64,000 bases of DNA from Streptomyces pyxinae (GCF_024756275.1 NZ_JANUGQ010000012.1:148832-212831); one strand, 5' to 3'. Shown: positions 18,502-27,561, counted from the stretch's first letter. The notes: generated by a model from the letters alone, not told the origin. A program made the numbers and translations.

Positions 18502-18900
18502 CTACCAGACGTAGGCGAGGACTTCCCCACCCACGCCCTTCTTCTGCGCCTGCTGGCCGGTCAGGAGACCGTGGGACGTGGAGATGATCGCCACGCCCAG
18601 GCCGCCGAGGACCTTCGGCAGGTTGGTGGACTTCGCGTAGACCCGGAGACCGGGCTTCGAGATCCGCTTGATGCCCGCGATGGAGCGCTCACGGTTCGGA
18701 CCGAACTTCAGGTCGAGCACGAGGTTCTTGCCGACCTCGGCGTCCTCGACCTTCCAGCCGGTGATGAAGCCCTCCTGCTGGAGGATCTCCGCGATGTGAG
18801 ACTTGATCTTGCTGTGCGGCATGATCACGGAGTCGTGATACGCCGAGTTCGCGTTCCGCAGACGCGTGAGCATGTCCGCGATGGGATCAGTCATGGTCAT
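18502..18900 (-). CDS. rpsH: 30S ribosomal protein S8
   Basis: 16S rRNA central-domain binder and, in other bacteria, translational repressor of the spc operon. 132 residues from MTMTDPIADMLTRLRNA, the Streptomyces start; a 44-codon upstream open frame is shadow. C-terminal SHGLLTGQQAQKKGVGGEVL is conserved. 209 bases separate it from rpsN. Confidence 0.97.
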   Translation of the reverse strand: MTMTDPIADMLTRLRNANSAYHDSVIMPHSKIKSHIAEILQQEGFITGWKVEDAEVGKNLVLDLKFGPNRERSIAGIKRISKPGLRVYAKSTNLPKVLGGLGVAIISTSHGLLTGQQAQKKGVGGEVLAYVW

Positions 18901-19109
18901 GAATTGGCCTTCGGCCTCTCTCGCCGGGGTTTCCTGTCTGCGCCATCCCTCTCCCCACTCATGGGCGGGACGGGTGCGGCGCGGGGACCTACGGCGTAGT
19001 AAGTCGTAAGGGCGGCAGGCGCCCAACCCCACAAGCCTACGGCACGGGGGGCCGGGCTCCTGCCGACCAGATGCTTACCGAGAGACTCCGGTCATCCCCA
19101 AGTAGGGGA

Positions 19110-19295
19110 TTACCAGGAGCTCTTGGTCACGCCCGGCAGCTCGCCACGGTGAGCCATCTCACGAAGGCACACGCGGCACAGGCCGAACTTGCGGTAGACG
19201 GAGTGGGGCCGGCCGCAGCGCTGGCAGCGGGTGTACGCGCGCACACCGAACTTCGGCTTGCGGGCGGCCTTAGCGATCAGAGCCTTCTTCGCCAC
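19110..19295 (-). CDS. rpsN: 30S ribosomal protein S14, zinc-binding form
   Basis: 61 residues from GTG (VAKKALIAKAARKPKF). The CxxC pairs CQRC and CRVC mark the short zinc-containing type Z form rather than the longer zinc-free paralogue. It starts 2 bases after the rplE stop. A zinc-free copy elsewhere in the genome, induced by zinc limitation, would be typical but is not in this window. Confidence 0.97.
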   Translation of the reverse strand: MAKKALIAKAARKPKFGVRAYTRCQRCGRPHSVYRKFGLCRVCLREMAHRGELPGVTKSSW

Positions 19296-19297
19296 GG

Positions 19298-19855
19298 TCA
19301 GTTCTCCTTGAACGGGAAGCCGAGGTGACGGAGGAGGGCACGACCCTCGTCGTCGTTGGTCGCCGTGGTGACCACGGTGATGTCCATGCCCCGGACCCGG
19401 TCGATCTTGTCCTGGTCGATCTCGTGGAACATGACCTGCTCCGTGAGACCGAAGGTGTAGTTGCCACGGCCGTCGAACTGCTTCGGGGACAGGCCGCGGA
19501 AGTCGCGGATGCGCGGCAGCGCGAGCGACAGGGTGCGGTCCAGGAACTCCCACATGCGGTCGCCACGGAGGGTGACGTGGGCACCGATCGGCTGGCCCTC
19601 ACGCAGCTTGAACTGCGCGATGGACTTACGGGCCTTGGTGACGGCCGGCTTCTGACCGGTGATCGTGGTGAGGTCGCGGATGGCGCCCTCGATCAGCTTG
19701 GAGTCGCGGGCGGCGTCGCCCACACCCATGTTGACCACGATCTTGACGAGGCCGGGGATCTGCATGACGTTCTCGTACGAGAACTCCTCACGCAGCTTGC
19801 CCGCGATCTCCTCGCGGTACTTCGTCTTCAGACGCGGAGTGGTGGTGGTAGCCAT
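19298..19855 (-). CDS. rplE: 50S ribosomal protein L5
   Basis: 5S rRNA-binding protein that contacts P-site tRNA. 185 residues. Conserved SLALPRIRDFRGLSPKQFDGRGNYTFG and the C-terminal LLRHLGFPF. Its ATG overlaps the rplX stop (ATGA). Confidence 0.98.
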   Translation of the reverse strand: MATTTTPRLKTKYREEIAGKLREEFSYENVMQIPGLVKIVVNMGVGDAARDSKLIEGAIRDLTTITGQKPAVTKARKSIAQFKLREGQPIGAHVTLRGDRMWEFLDRTLSLALPRIRDFRGLSPKQFDGRGNYTFGLTEQVMFHEIDQDKIDRVRGMDITVVTTATNDDEGRALLRHLGFPFKEN

Positions 19856-20178
19856 CAGATGTCCTCACCCGTCCGCTTGGCAACGCGGATCTTGTTGCCC
19901 TCGTCGTCGAAGCGGTAACCGACGCGCGTGACGACCTTGTTGCCGTCCTTCTCCACCACGAGCTGAACGTTGCTCACGTGGATCGGGGCCTCGGTCGTGA
20001 CGATGCCACCGGTCTGCGAACCGCGAGCGGTCTGACCGGCCTTGGTGTGCTTCTTGACCCGGTTGACACCCTCGACCAGGACGCGGTCCTCGCGGGGGAA
20101 GGCCGCGATGACCTTGCCCTGCTTGCCCTTGTCCTTACCGGTGATGACCTGGACCAGGTCGCCCTTCTTGATCTTCAT
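19855..20178 (-). CDS. rplX: 50S ribosomal protein L24
   Basis: Assembly-initiating protein at the tunnel exit. 107 residues with the KOW motif at the N-terminus (KIKKGDLVQVITGKDKGKQG). 2 bases after rplN and overlapping rplE. Confidence 0.98.
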   Translation of the reverse strand: MKIKKGDLVQVITGKDKGKQGKVIAAFPREDRVLVEGVNRVKKHTKAGQTARGSQTGGIVTTEAPIHVSNVQLVVEKDGNKVVTRVGYRFDDEGNKIRVAKRTGEDI

Positions 20179-20180
20179 GC

Positions 20181-20549
20181 TTACAGCACCTCCGGCGCGA
20201 GCGAGATGATCTTCATGAACTTCTTCTCGCGCAGCTCACGGCCGACCGGGCCGAAGATGCGGGTGCCGCGAGGGTCGCCGTCGTTCTTGAGGATGACGGC
20301 GGCGTTCTCGTCGAAGCGGATGTACGAGCCGTCCTGGCGGCGGCGCTCCTTCACGGTGCGAACGATGACCGCCTTGACGACGTCACCCTTCTTCACGTTG
20401 CCACCGGGGATCGCGTCCTTGACGGTGGCGACGATGACGTCACCGATGCCCGCGTAGCGGCGGCCCGAGCCACCGAGAACACGGATGCAAAGGATTTCCT
20501 TGGCACCAGTGTTGTCGGCGACACGCAGCCGCGACTCCTGCTGGATCAC
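20181..20549 (-). CDS. rplN: 50S ribosomal protein L14
   Basis: Large-subunit interface protein. 122 residues (MIQQESRLRVADNTGAKEIL). First gene of the spc segment; a GC-rich hairpin separates it from rpsQ. Confidence 0.98.
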   Translation of the reverse strand: MIQQESRLRVADNTGAKEILCIRVLGGSGRRYAGIGDVIVATVKDAIPGGNVKKGDVVKAVIVRTVKERRRQDGSYIRFDENAAVILKNDGDPRGTRIFGPVGRELREKKFMKIISLAPEVL

Positions 20550-20578
20550 GTCTTATCTCCTGATTGTCTGCCGGTTCC

Positions 20579-20610
20579 CGGCGGGGCCGCGGTCTCCTGC
20601 GGCCCCGCCG
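20579..20610 (-). terminator. Hairpin at S10/spc boundary
   Basis: A 12-bp perfect stem CGGCGGGGCCGC/GCGGCCCCGCCG with an 8-base loop in the 100-base rpsQ-rplN spacer. This is where the S10 and spc operons meet in other bacteria; it may attenuate rather than stop transcription. Confidence 0.65.
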
Positions 20611-20649
20611 AGCCTGGCGGAACGAACCTGAGGGATACCCCTCAGGTGC

Positions 20650-20934
20650 TTACTTGGCCTTCTCGAGGATCTCGACGACGCGCCAGCGCTTCGTCGCGGA
20701 CAGCGGCCGGGTCTCCATGAGGAGGACGCGGTCGCCGACACCCGCGGCGTTCTGCTCGTCGTGGGCCTTGAGCTTGTTGGTACGGCGGATGACCTTGCCG
20801 TACAGCGCGTGCTTCACACGGTCCTCGACGGCGACGACGACGGTCTTGTCCATCTTGTCGCTGACGACCAGACCCTCGCGGGTCTTGCGGAAACCGCGGG
20901 CGGTCTTCTCTTCAGTCACGTTGCTCTCGCTCAT
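20650..20934 (-). CDS. rpsQ: 30S ribosomal protein S17
   Basis: OB-fold primary rRNA binder. 94 residues with an N-terminal extension (MSESNVTEEKTARGFRKTR) before the core GLVVSDKMDKTVVVAVE. Its ATG overlaps the rpmC stop. Confidence 0.98.
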   Translation of the reverse strand: MSESNVTEEKTARGFRKTREGLVVSDKMDKTVVVAVEDRVKHALYGKVIRRTNKLKAHDEQNAAGVGDRVLLMETRPLSATKRWRVVEILEKAK

Positions 20935-21158
20935 CAGGCGCTCTCCACCGTCTCGATGCCCAGCTCGCGCTCGCGCATCAGGGTGTAGATCCGCGCGATG
21001 TCCTTACGGACGGACTTGAGCCGGCCGTGGTTCTCGAGCTGACCGGTCGCCGCCTGGAAGCGGAGGTTGAACAGCTCTTCCTTGGCCTCGCGGAGCTTGG
21101 CGACAAGCTCTTCGTTGCCCAGCTCGCGCAGCTCGGACGTCTTGGTTCCGGCCGACAT
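20934..21158 (-). CDS. rpmC: 50S ribosomal protein L29
   Basis: Tunnel-exit protein, docking surface for trigger factor and SRP. 74 residues, all-helical. The start is the ATG that overlaps the rplP stop (TGATG); an in-frame GTG one codon earlier lies inside rplP and is less likely. Confidence 0.96.
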   Translation of the reverse strand: MSAGTKTSELRELGNEELVAKLREAKEELFNLRFQAATGQLENHGRLKSVRKDIARIYTLMRERELGIETVESA

Positions 21159-21577
21159 CACGCTTCACCTGCCTCGCGCTTGACGATCTTGCACTTCATC
21201 GGCAGCTTGTGAGCCGCACGGGTCAGCGCCTCACGCGCGATCTTCTCGTTCGGGTAGGACAGCTCGAACATCACCCGTCCGGGCTTGACGTTCGCGATCC
21301 ACCACTCCGGCGAACCCTTACCGGAACCCATGCGGGTCTCGGCCGGCTTCTTGGTCAGCGGACGGTCCGGGTAGATGTTGATCCAGACCTTGCCGCCACG
21401 CTTGATGTGGCGGGTCATCGCGATACGGGCCGCCTCGATCTGGCGGTTGGTCACGTACGCCGGAGTGAGGGCCTGGATGCCGTACTCGCCGAACGCGACC
21501 TGCGTACCACCCTTGGCCATGCCATCACGCTTCGGGTGGTGCTGCTTGCGGTGCTTGACCCTACGGGGGATCAGCAT
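21158..21577 (-). CDS. rplP: 50S ribosomal protein L16
   Basis: Protein near the peptidyl transferase centre that helps position A-site tRNA. 139 residues (MLIPRRVKHRKQHHPKRDGM), with conserved RMGSGKGSPEWW. 5 bases downstream of rpsC. Confidence 0.98.
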   Translation of the reverse strand: MLIPRRVKHRKQHHPKRDGMAKGGTQVAFGEYGIQALTPAYVTNRQIEAARIAMTRHIKRGGKVWINIYPDRPLTKKPAETRMGSGKGSPEWWIANVKPGRVMFELSYPNEKIAREALTRAAHKLPMKCKIVKREAGEA

Positions 21578-21582
21578 TTCGG

Positions 21583-22413
21583 TCAGGCCTCCGTTCCGGT
21601 GCTCTCAGCAGCAGCCGGAGCAGCGGCGGCGTCGGCCTTGGGGGCCTCGGCACCGGCGTTCTGCTGCGGCTTGCGGCCGCGACCGCCACGCTCGCCACCG
21701 CGGCCACCACGGGCCGGGCGGTCGGCGCCGCCACGGGCCGGGCGGTTGCCGGCGCGGGCGGCGGCGTTCTCGGCGCGGACCTCGGCGATGTTCTTGACGT
21801 CGCCCTTGTAGATCCAGACCTTCACGCCGATGCGGCCGAAGGTCGTCTTGGCCTCGAAGAAGCCGTACTCGACGTTCGCGCGGAGCGTGTGCAGCGGCAC
21901 CCGGCCCTCGCGGTAGAACTCCGAGCGGGACATCTCGGCGCCGCCGAGACGGCCACCACACTGGATCTTGATGCCCTTGGCGCCCGCCTTCATCGCCGAC
22001 TGCATGCTCTTGCGCATGGCACGGCGGAAGGAGACGCGGGAGGAGAGCTGCTCGGCGACGGCCTGCGCGACCAGCTGAGCGTCCACCTCGGGGTTCTTGA
22101 CCTCGAGGATGTTCAGCTGGACCTGCTTGCCGGTGAGCTTCTCCAGGTCGCCGCGGATGCGGTCGGCCTCGGCGCCGCGGCGGCCGATGACGATGCCCGG
22201 ACGCGCGGTGTGGATGTCCACCCGCACGCGGTCACGGGTGCGCTCGATCTCGACCTTGGAGATGCCGGCGCGCTCCATGCCGGACGTCATCATCCGGCGG
22301 ATGGCGACGTCTTCCTTGACGTAGTCCTTGTACAGCTTGTCGGCGTACCACCGCGACTTGAAGTCGGTGGTGATGCCGAGCCGGAACCCGTGCGGGTTTA
22401 CCTTCTGGCCCAT
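21583..22413 (-). CDS. rpsC: 30S ribosomal protein S3 with long low-complexity tail
   Basis: Head protein at the mRNA entry channel with helicase role. 276 residues; the KH domain GIVIGRRGAEADRIR is at about 70-85. After residue 215 there is a tail with RG/RGG repeats (GGADRPARGGRGGERGGRG) then an Ala/Glu-rich end. Such tails are seen in Streptomyces S3; RGG tracts often bind RNA. Its ATG overlaps the rplV stop by one base. Confidence 0.97.
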   Translation of the reverse strand: MGQKVNPHGFRLGITTDFKSRWYADKLYKDYVKEDVAIRRMMTSGMERAGISKVEIERTRDRVRVDIHTARPGIVIGRRGAEADRIRGDLEKLTGKQVQLNILEVKNPEVDAQLVAQAVAEQLSSRVSFRRAMRKSMQSAMKAGAKGIKIQCGGRLGGAEMSRSEFYREGRVPLHTLRANVEYGFFEAKTTFGRIGVKVWIYKGDVKNIAEVRAENAAARAGNRPARGGADRPARGGRGGERGGRGRKPQQNAGAEAPKADAAAAPAAAESTGTEA

Positions 22414-22760
22414 TACCGGGTTCCTTCCTTGCTGCTGACGACCACGGTGATGTGGCTGGTCCGCTTACGGATCCGGTAGGCACGGCCCTGGGCGCGCGGC
22501 CGGAACCGCTTCAGGGTCGGACCCTCGTCCACGTACGCCTCGCTGATGAACAGCGACGAGGCGTCGGTGTGGTCGTAGTTGTGCGCGGCGTTGGCGATGG
22601 CGCTGTCCAGCACCTTGCCGACCGGCACGCTCGCGGCCTGCGGAGCGAATCGCAGGACCGCCTGAGCCTCCGTGGCGTCCATGCCACGGATGAGGTCCAC
22701 CACGCGGCGGGCCTTCATGGGCGTGACGCGGATGTACCGCGCCTGGGCCCTGGCTTCCAT
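22413..22760 (-). CDS. rplV: 50S ribosomal protein L22
   Basis: Lines the nascent-chain tunnel with its beta-hairpin. 115 residues from ATG (MEARAQARYIRVTPMKARRV) after AAGGGAC; a 12-codon longer frame is not supported. The hairpin (RPRAQGRAYRIRKRTSHI) is intact, with no macrolide-resistance deletion seen. Confidence 0.97.
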   Translation of the reverse strand: MEARAQARYIRVTPMKARRVVDLIRGMDATEAQAVLRFAPQAASVPVGKVLDSAIANAAHNYDHTDASSLFISEAYVDEGPTLKRFRPRAQGRAYRIRKRTSHITVVVSSKEGTR

Positions 22761-22802
22761 GGTTGTCCCTTCGGTGTAAGTCATGAGTCGTTCCACTCCG
22801 CG

Positions 22803-23084
22803 TTAGCGGCGCTTCGACTTCCGGTCGTCCTTGACGTGGCCGCGGAAGGTGCGAGTCGGCGAGAACTCGCCGAGCTTGTGGCCGACCATCGACTCGGTGA
22901 CGAACACCGGGATGTGGGTCTTGCCGTTGTGCACCGCGATCGTGTGGCCGAGCATGGCCGGGACGATCATCGAGCGACGGGACCAGGTCTTGATGACGTT
23001 CTTGGAACCGGCTTCGTTCTGGGCGTCCACCTTCTTGATCAGGTGGTCGTCGACGAAGGGCCCCTTCTTGAGACTGCGCGGCAT
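22803..23084 (-). CDS. rpsS: 30S ribosomal protein S19
   Basis: 93 residues (MPRSLKKGPFVDDHLIKKVD), head protein contacting tRNA and S13. Conserved GHKLGEFSPTRTFRGHVK. Lies 12 bases after rplB. Confidence 0.98.
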   Translation of the reverse strand: MPRSLKKGPFVDDHLIKKVDAQNEAGSKNVIKTWSRRSMIVPAMLGHTIAVHNGKTHIPVFVTESMVGHKLGEFSPTRTFRGHVKDDRKSKRR

Positions 23085-23096
23085 CTAAACCCGCTC

Positions 23097-23933
23097 CTAG
23101 CGCTTCTTGTTCGTCTTGCGGCGGCGGACGATGTACTTGTTGCTCGCCTTCTTGGGAGAACGAGTACGACCCTCCTTCTGACCCCACGGGGAGACCGGGT
23201 GGCGACCACCGGAGGTCTTGCCCTCACCACCACCGTGCGGGTGGTCAACCGGGTTCATCGCCACACCGCGGACGGTCGGGCGGACGCCCAGCCAGCGCTT
23301 GCGGCCGGCCTTGCCCCAGTTGATGTTCGACTGCTCGGCGTTGCCGACCTCGCCGATCGTGGCGCGGCAGCGCACGTCGACCAGCCGGATCTCACCGGAC
23401 GGCATGCGCAGGTGGGCCATCTGGCCCTCCTTCGCGAGCAGCTGCACGGAGGCACCCGCGGAGCGGGCGAACTTGGCGCCACCGCCGGGACGGAGCTCGA
23501 TCGCGTGGATCGTGGTACCGACCGGGATGTTGCGGAGGGCCAGGTTGTTGCCCGGCTTGATGTCGGCGCCGGGGCCGTTCTCGACCCGGTCGCCCTGGGA
23601 GAGGCCGCGCGGGGCGATGATGTAGCGCTTCTCGCCGTCCACGTAGTGGAGCAGCGCGATGCGCGCGGTGCGGTTCGGGTCGTACTCGATGTGAGCGACC
23701 TTGGCCGGCACGCCGTCCTTGTCGTGACGACGGAAGTCGATCACGCGGTAGGCGCGCTTGTGGCCACCGCCCTGGTGGCGGACGGTCACACGACCGGCGT
23801 TGTTACGGCCGCCCTTGCTGTGCAGGGGGCGGACCAGCGACTTCTCCGGCGTGGACCGCGTGATCTCGACAAAGTCGGCGACGCTGGACCCACGACGGCC
23901 CGGAGTCGTCGGCTTGTACTTGCGGATACCCAT
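23097..23933 (-). CDS. rplB: 50S ribosomal protein L2
   Basis: Peptidyl-transferase-associated protein. 278 residues, with the conserved C-terminal MNPVDHPHGGGEGK (His at the active-site face) and terminal basic tail KYIVRRRKTNKKR. 41 bases after rplW. Confidence 0.98.
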   Translation of the reverse strand: MGIRKYKPTTPGRRGSSVADFVEITRSTPEKSLVRPLHSKGGRNNAGRVTVRHQGGGHKRAYRVIDFRRHDKDGVPAKVAHIEYDPNRTARIALLHYVDGEKRYIIAPRGLSQGDRVENGPGADIKPGNNLALRNIPVGTTIHAIELRPGGGAKFARSAGASVQLLAKEGQMAHLRMPSGEIRLVDVRCRATIGEVGNAEQSNINWGKAGRKRWLGVRPTVRGVAMNPVDHPHGGGEGKTSGGRHPVSPWGQKEGRTRSPKKASNKYIVRRRKTNKKR

Positions 23934-23974
23934 TTCTCAGTCCTCGTCCGATATTCGGACGATCCGGACCGCCC

Positions 23975-24298
23975 TTAGGCGGTCGGACCGCCGAAGATGT
24001 CGATACGGCTGCCCTCAGCAAGGGTGACGATGGCGCGCTTGGTGTTGGCGCGCTTACCGAAACCGGTGCGGGTGCGCTTGCGCTTGCCCTGACGGTTGAT
24101 CGTGTTCACGCCCACGACCTTGACCGAGAAGACGGCCTCGACGGCCTGCCGGATCTGGGTCTTGTTGGCGCGGGGGTCCACGACGAACGTGTACTTGTTC
24201 TCGTCCAGCAGGGCGTAGCTCTTCTCGGAGACGACCGGCTTGACGAGAATGTCGCGCGGGTCCGAGAAGGTCTTGCTGGTGACGACGGCCTCGGTCAT
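23975..24298 (-). CDS. rplW: 50S ribosomal protein L23
   Basis: Tunnel-exit protein and main trigger-factor/SRP site. 107 residues; conserved VVSEKSYALLDENKYTFVVD. Its ATG overlaps the rplD stop by one base. Confidence 0.98.
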   Translation of the reverse strand: MTEAVVTSKTFSDPRDILVKPVVSEKSYALLDENKYTFVVDPRANKTQIRQAVEAVFSVKVVGVNTINRQGKRKRTRTGFGKRANTKRAIVTLAEGSRIDIFGGPTA

Positions 24299-24948
24299 CA
24301 GGCGTCGCTCCCTTCGGTCTCAGCGGTCTGGGGGCCAGACACGAAGGACTCGAAGGCGGCCTTGGTGAAGACCACGTCGTCGGAGACGATCACGTCGTAC
24401 GTGTTCAGCTGGCCCGGCTCCAGGATGTGAACCTGGGGCAGGTTGCGGGCGGACAGCCACGCGGCCTCGTCGGAGCGCTCGACGACCAGGAGCAGGTTCT
24501 TCCGCTCCGAGATCTTGCCGAACAGCGTCTTGGCGGCCTTGGTGGAGATGTCGCCGTCGACCACGCCGGTGACGACGTGGATGCGGGAGTGGCGCGCCCG
24601 GTCCGAGAGGGCACCGCGCAGGGCGGCGGCCTTCATCTTCTTCGGGGTCCGCTGCGAGTAGTCACGCGGCACGGGGCCGTGGACCACGCCACCGCCGGCG
24701 AACTGCGGGGCGCGGGTCGAACCCTGACGGGCGCGGCCGGTGCCCTTCTGGCGGTACGGCTTCTTGCCACCACCGCGGACTTCGCCACGGGTCTTGGTCT
24801 TGTGCGTGCCCTGACGGGCAGCGGCCAGCTGCGCGACGACGACCTGGTGGATCAGCGGAACGCTGGTCTTGGCGTCGAAGATCTCCGCGGGGAGCTCGAC
24901 GGTCCCGGCCTTGTCGCCCGCCGGCGAAAGGATGTCAATGGTGCTCAT
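24298..24948 (-). CDS. rplD: 50S ribosomal protein L4
   Basis: Tunnel-lining protein; in other bacteria also the autogenous regulator of the S10 operon. 216 residues. The tunnel loop with KKPYRQKGTGRARQGSTRAPQ is intact, as in macrolide-sensitive strains. 8 bases after rplC. Confidence 0.98.
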   Translation of the reverse strand: MSTIDILSPAGDKAGTVELPAEIFDAKTSVPLIHQVVVAQLAAARQGTHKTKTRGEVRGGGKKPYRQKGTGRARQGSTRAPQFAGGGVVHGPVPRDYSQRTPKKMKAAALRGALSDRARHSRIHVVTGVVDGDISTKAAKTLFGKISERKNLLLVVERSDEAAWLSARNLPQVHILEPGQLNTYDVIVSDDVVFTKAAFESFVSGPQTAETEGSDA

Positions 24949-24956
24949 CGGTTACC

Positions 24957-25601
24957 TCAGGCCCCCTTGGCCGCGGTACGGACCAGGACGAGGCCGCCGT
25001 TCGGACCGGGGACCGCGCCCTTGATGAGCAGCAGACCCTTCTCCGCGTCAACGGCGTGGACGGTCAGGTTCTGGGTGGTGACCCGCTCGTTGCCCATACG
25101 GCCCGCCATGCGGAGGCCCTTGAACACACGGCCCGGGGTGGCGCAGCCACCGATGGAACCGGGCGAGCGGTGCTTGCGCTGGGTGCCGTGACCGGCGCCG
25201 AGGCCCCTGAAGTTGTGACGCTTCATGACACCGGCGAAGCCCTTGCCCTTGCTCTTGCCGGTGACGTCGACCTTGACGCCCGACTCGAACACGGAGGCGG
25301 TGATCTCCTGGCCGAGGGTGTACTCGCCGGCGTCGGCGGTACGGATCTCCACCAGGTGGCGGCGCGGGGTGACGTCGGCCTTGGCGAAGTGGCCCTTGAG
25401 GGGCTTGTTCACCTTGCGGGGGTCGATCTCGCCGAAGGCGATCTGGACCGACTCGTAGCCGTCGCTGTCGTTGGTGCGGATCTGGGTGACGATGCACGGC
25501 CCGGCCTTGACGACGGTGACCGGGACCACCCGGTTGTTCTCGTCCCAGACCTGGGTCATGCCGAGCTTCTCGCCCAGAACGCCCTTAATGTTCTTAGCCA
25601 T
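24957..25601 (-). CDS. rplC: 50S ribosomal protein L3
   Basis: Early-assembly protein that reaches the peptidyl transferase centre. 214 residues from ATG (MAKNIKGVLGEKLGMTQ). The long open frame upstream overlaps rpsJ and is shadow. Conserved HGTQRKHRSPGSIGGCATPGRV. 13 bases after rpsJ. Confidence 0.97.
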   Translation of the reverse strand: MAKNIKGVLGEKLGMTQVWDENNRVVPVTVVKAGPCIVTQIRTNDSDGYESVQIAFGEIDPRKVNKPLKGHFAKADVTPRRHLVEIRTADAGEYTLGQEITASVFESGVKVDVTGKSKGKGFAGVMKRHNFRGLGAGHGTQRKHRSPGSIGGCATPGRVFKGLRMAGRMGNERVTTQNLTVHAVDAEKGLLLIKGAVPGPNGGLVLVRTAAKGA

Positions 25602-25614
25602 CTCGCGCGTCACC

Positions 25615-25923
25615 TCAGAGCTTGATCTCGATGTCGACGCCCGCCGGCAGGTCGAGACGCATGAGCGAGTCGACCGTCTTCGGCGTGGGGTCGAGGATGT
25701 CGATGAGGCGCTTGTGCGTGCGCATCTCGAAGTGCTCGCGCGAGTCCTTGTACTTGTGCGGCGACTTGATGACGCAGTACACGTTCTTCTCAGTGGGCAG
25801 CGGCACCGGGCCCGCGACCGACGCACCCGTGCGGGTCACCGTCTCGACGATCTTCTTCGCCGAGGAGTCGATGACCTCGTGGTCGTAGGCCTTGAGCCGG
25901 ATGCGGATCTTCTGTCCCGCCAT
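25615..25923 (-). CDS. rpsJ: 30S ribosomal protein S10
   Basis: 102 residues (MAGQKIRIRLKAYDHEVID); also the NusE antitermination partner of NusB. First gene of the S10 operon, so the operon promoter must lie within the 521 bases above it. Confidence 0.98.
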   Translation of the reverse strand: MAGQKIRIRLKAYDHEVIDSSAKKIVETVTRTGASVAGPVPLPTEKNVYCVIKSPHKYKDSREHFEMRTHKRLIDILDPTPKTVDSLMRLDLPAGVDIEIKL

Positions 25924-26444
25924 GGCTACTCAGTAGTCCTGTCTCTCGTAACGCTCTGGAACCTGATGGGCCGCGCCCCGCCGGCGGCCTCTCGGCCGTC
26001 CGTCGGCGTGCTGTTCTCCTCCGACCCACGCGGTCGGGCGTGTCGCAACCCCTCTACGCAGATCTCCCGAAGGATTTCCCAACCAAGGGGGTGCGGGCCC
26101 GAGGACCGCGAGGCGGGGCGGAGAACACCCACCGGGTGCCTGGTCGGCGCCCCGCTGACACTTCCCGGAAGATTCCCGTACGTCCGCCCCTGCGCCTTTC
26201 GGCGCACTGCATGGGACGACGAGTACTGTGGGACTCGCTTCCGGTCCCCCCGGCGGGAGGCGCGCAGCATCGGCACTCAACCGAGCAACCCCGACAGTCT
26301 GCCATACGGGGAAAGCCCGGCGCCAATCGAGCTGAAGAGATTACCCCACCGGACGACGAGATACGCGTCACCCCTCCGCGGGCTCTCCGTGCACTCTCCG
26401 CAGGCCCGCACCGGGCCCGGCCGGGCGGCGCCCCGCCGACGGGC
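25924..26444. other. Upstream region of S10 operon
   Basis: 521 bases without a gene. It must hold the rpsJ promoter and leader. I looked for -35/-10 pairs on the minus strand and found no convincing 17-base-spaced match. AT content is somewhat higher between about 26,280 and 26,350. Confidence 0.5.
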
Positions 26445-27431
26445 TCACCCCTCCACCAGGCGGGCGAGGCCGTCCAGGAAGGCGCGCAGGCCGGTCTCGA
26501 AGAGGTGGTCGAAGTCGAGGTCGTAGCCGTCCGGGCCGAGCTCCCGGACGAGCCGGCCGAACACCGGGAACCGCCCGGACAGTGTCACCGCCTCCACCCC
26601 GGTGAGCTGCGTCTCCATCCACTCCTCGTCGTCGAGGCCGGTCGCCGCCCGGGCCTGCGCCTCCCGCTCCAGGTGCACCGCGAGCCCCTCGATGTGGCCG
26701 TGCAGCAGCACGCTGATGTCCAGCATCCGGCCCGGGGCCAGCCCCCGGCCGTCCAGCGCGGCGAGCGTCCACTCGCCGTGCGCCAGCAGGTTCGGGATCA
26801 ACTGGGGGCGGGTGAGCGGCCCCAACTGGGCGAGCCACGGGTGGCGGCGGTAGAGCGCCCAGCGGATCCGGGCGCTCGTCTCCAGCCGCTCCCGCCACCC
26901 GCCGGCCGGCGGCTCGGGACAGGACAGCTCCCCGAAGGCCGCGTCGGCCATCAGCAGCACCAGCTCCTCCCGGCCGCCGACGTACCGGTACGGGGACATG
27001 GCGGCCACCCCGAGCCGGGCCGCCACCCCCCGCATGGTGAGCGCCGCCAGCCCCTCGGCGTCCGCGATGGCGATGGCGGCCCGGACGATCCGGTCCCGGC
27101 TGAGGTCGTCCGGGGCGGGCCCCGCGCCGCCGGCGGCCGGTCCCGCGGCGCGAGGGCCGGCGGGCGGGGCGGCCGCCGCCCCGGCGCCCGGGGGACGGGC
27201 CGGGCCGGGCCGGGGGGCGACGACGGTGCCGACGCGCGGGCGGGCCTCCACGGTGCCCTCCAGCCGGAGCGCGGTGAGCGCCTTGGTCGCGGTGGCGAGC
27301 GCCACCCCCCAGTCGGCGGCGAGCCGCCGGGTGGACGGCACCCGGTCGCCGGGCGCCAGCTCGCCGGCGGCGATCCGTCGCCGGAGATCGGCGGCGATCC
27401 GGAGGTAGGGAGGGTCGGTCCGCTCGGCCAC
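26445..27431 (-). CDS. GntR-TetR hybrid transcription regulator
   Basis: 328 residues from GTG (VAERTDPPYLRI) after GAAGGAGG. Residues 7-70 are a GntR-type winged helix (LRRRIAAGELAPGDRVPSTR, then RLAADWGVALATATKALTAL). An Ala/Pro/Gly linker spans about 71-105. Residues 107-170 are a TetR helix-turn-helix (DRIVRAAIAIADAEG, then MRGVAARLGVAAMSPYRYV), followed by a TetR-type ligand domain. Two DNA-binding domains in one chain could read two operator types. It faces a flavin monooxygenase, whose promoter carries inverted repeats, so autoregulation and control of that gene are likely (inference). Confidence 0.85.
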   Translation of the reverse strand: MAERTDPPYLRIAADLRRRIAAGELAPGDRVPSTRRLAADWGVALATATKALTALRLEGTVEARPRVGTVVAPRPGPARPPGAGAAAAPPAGPRAAGPAAGGAGPAPDDLSRDRIVRAAIAIADAEGLAALTMRGVAARLGVAAMSPYRYVGGREELVLLMADAAFGELSCPEPPAGGWRERLETSARIRWALYRRHPWLAQLGPLTRPQLIPNLLAHGEWTLAALDGRGLAPGRMLDISVLLHGHIEGLAVHLEREAQARAATGLDDEEWMETQLTGVEAVTLSGRFPVFGRLVRELGPDGYDLDFDHLFETGLRAFLDGLARLVEG

Positions 27432-27470
27432 ACCGGCCTCCTTCTCGAAAAATATTTCGCTCAGCTGTGC

Positions 27471-27488
27471 CTCTGTTCTAGCACAGAG
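27471..27488. promoter_or_regulatory. Candidate operator upstream of GntR-TetR gene
   Basis: CTCTGT-N6-ACAGAG inverted repeat. The right half CTAGCACAGA recurs as CTAGTACAGA at 27,537-27,546. Such a pair suits a GntR-type winged helix. Inference from symmetry and position only. Confidence 0.5.
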
Positions 27489-27561
27489 ACCACCTGGGCA
27501 CCTCCGGCCCGACAGTGCGGCAACCGCCGACTGACCTAGTACAGAAGCGGTTTGCACCCCA

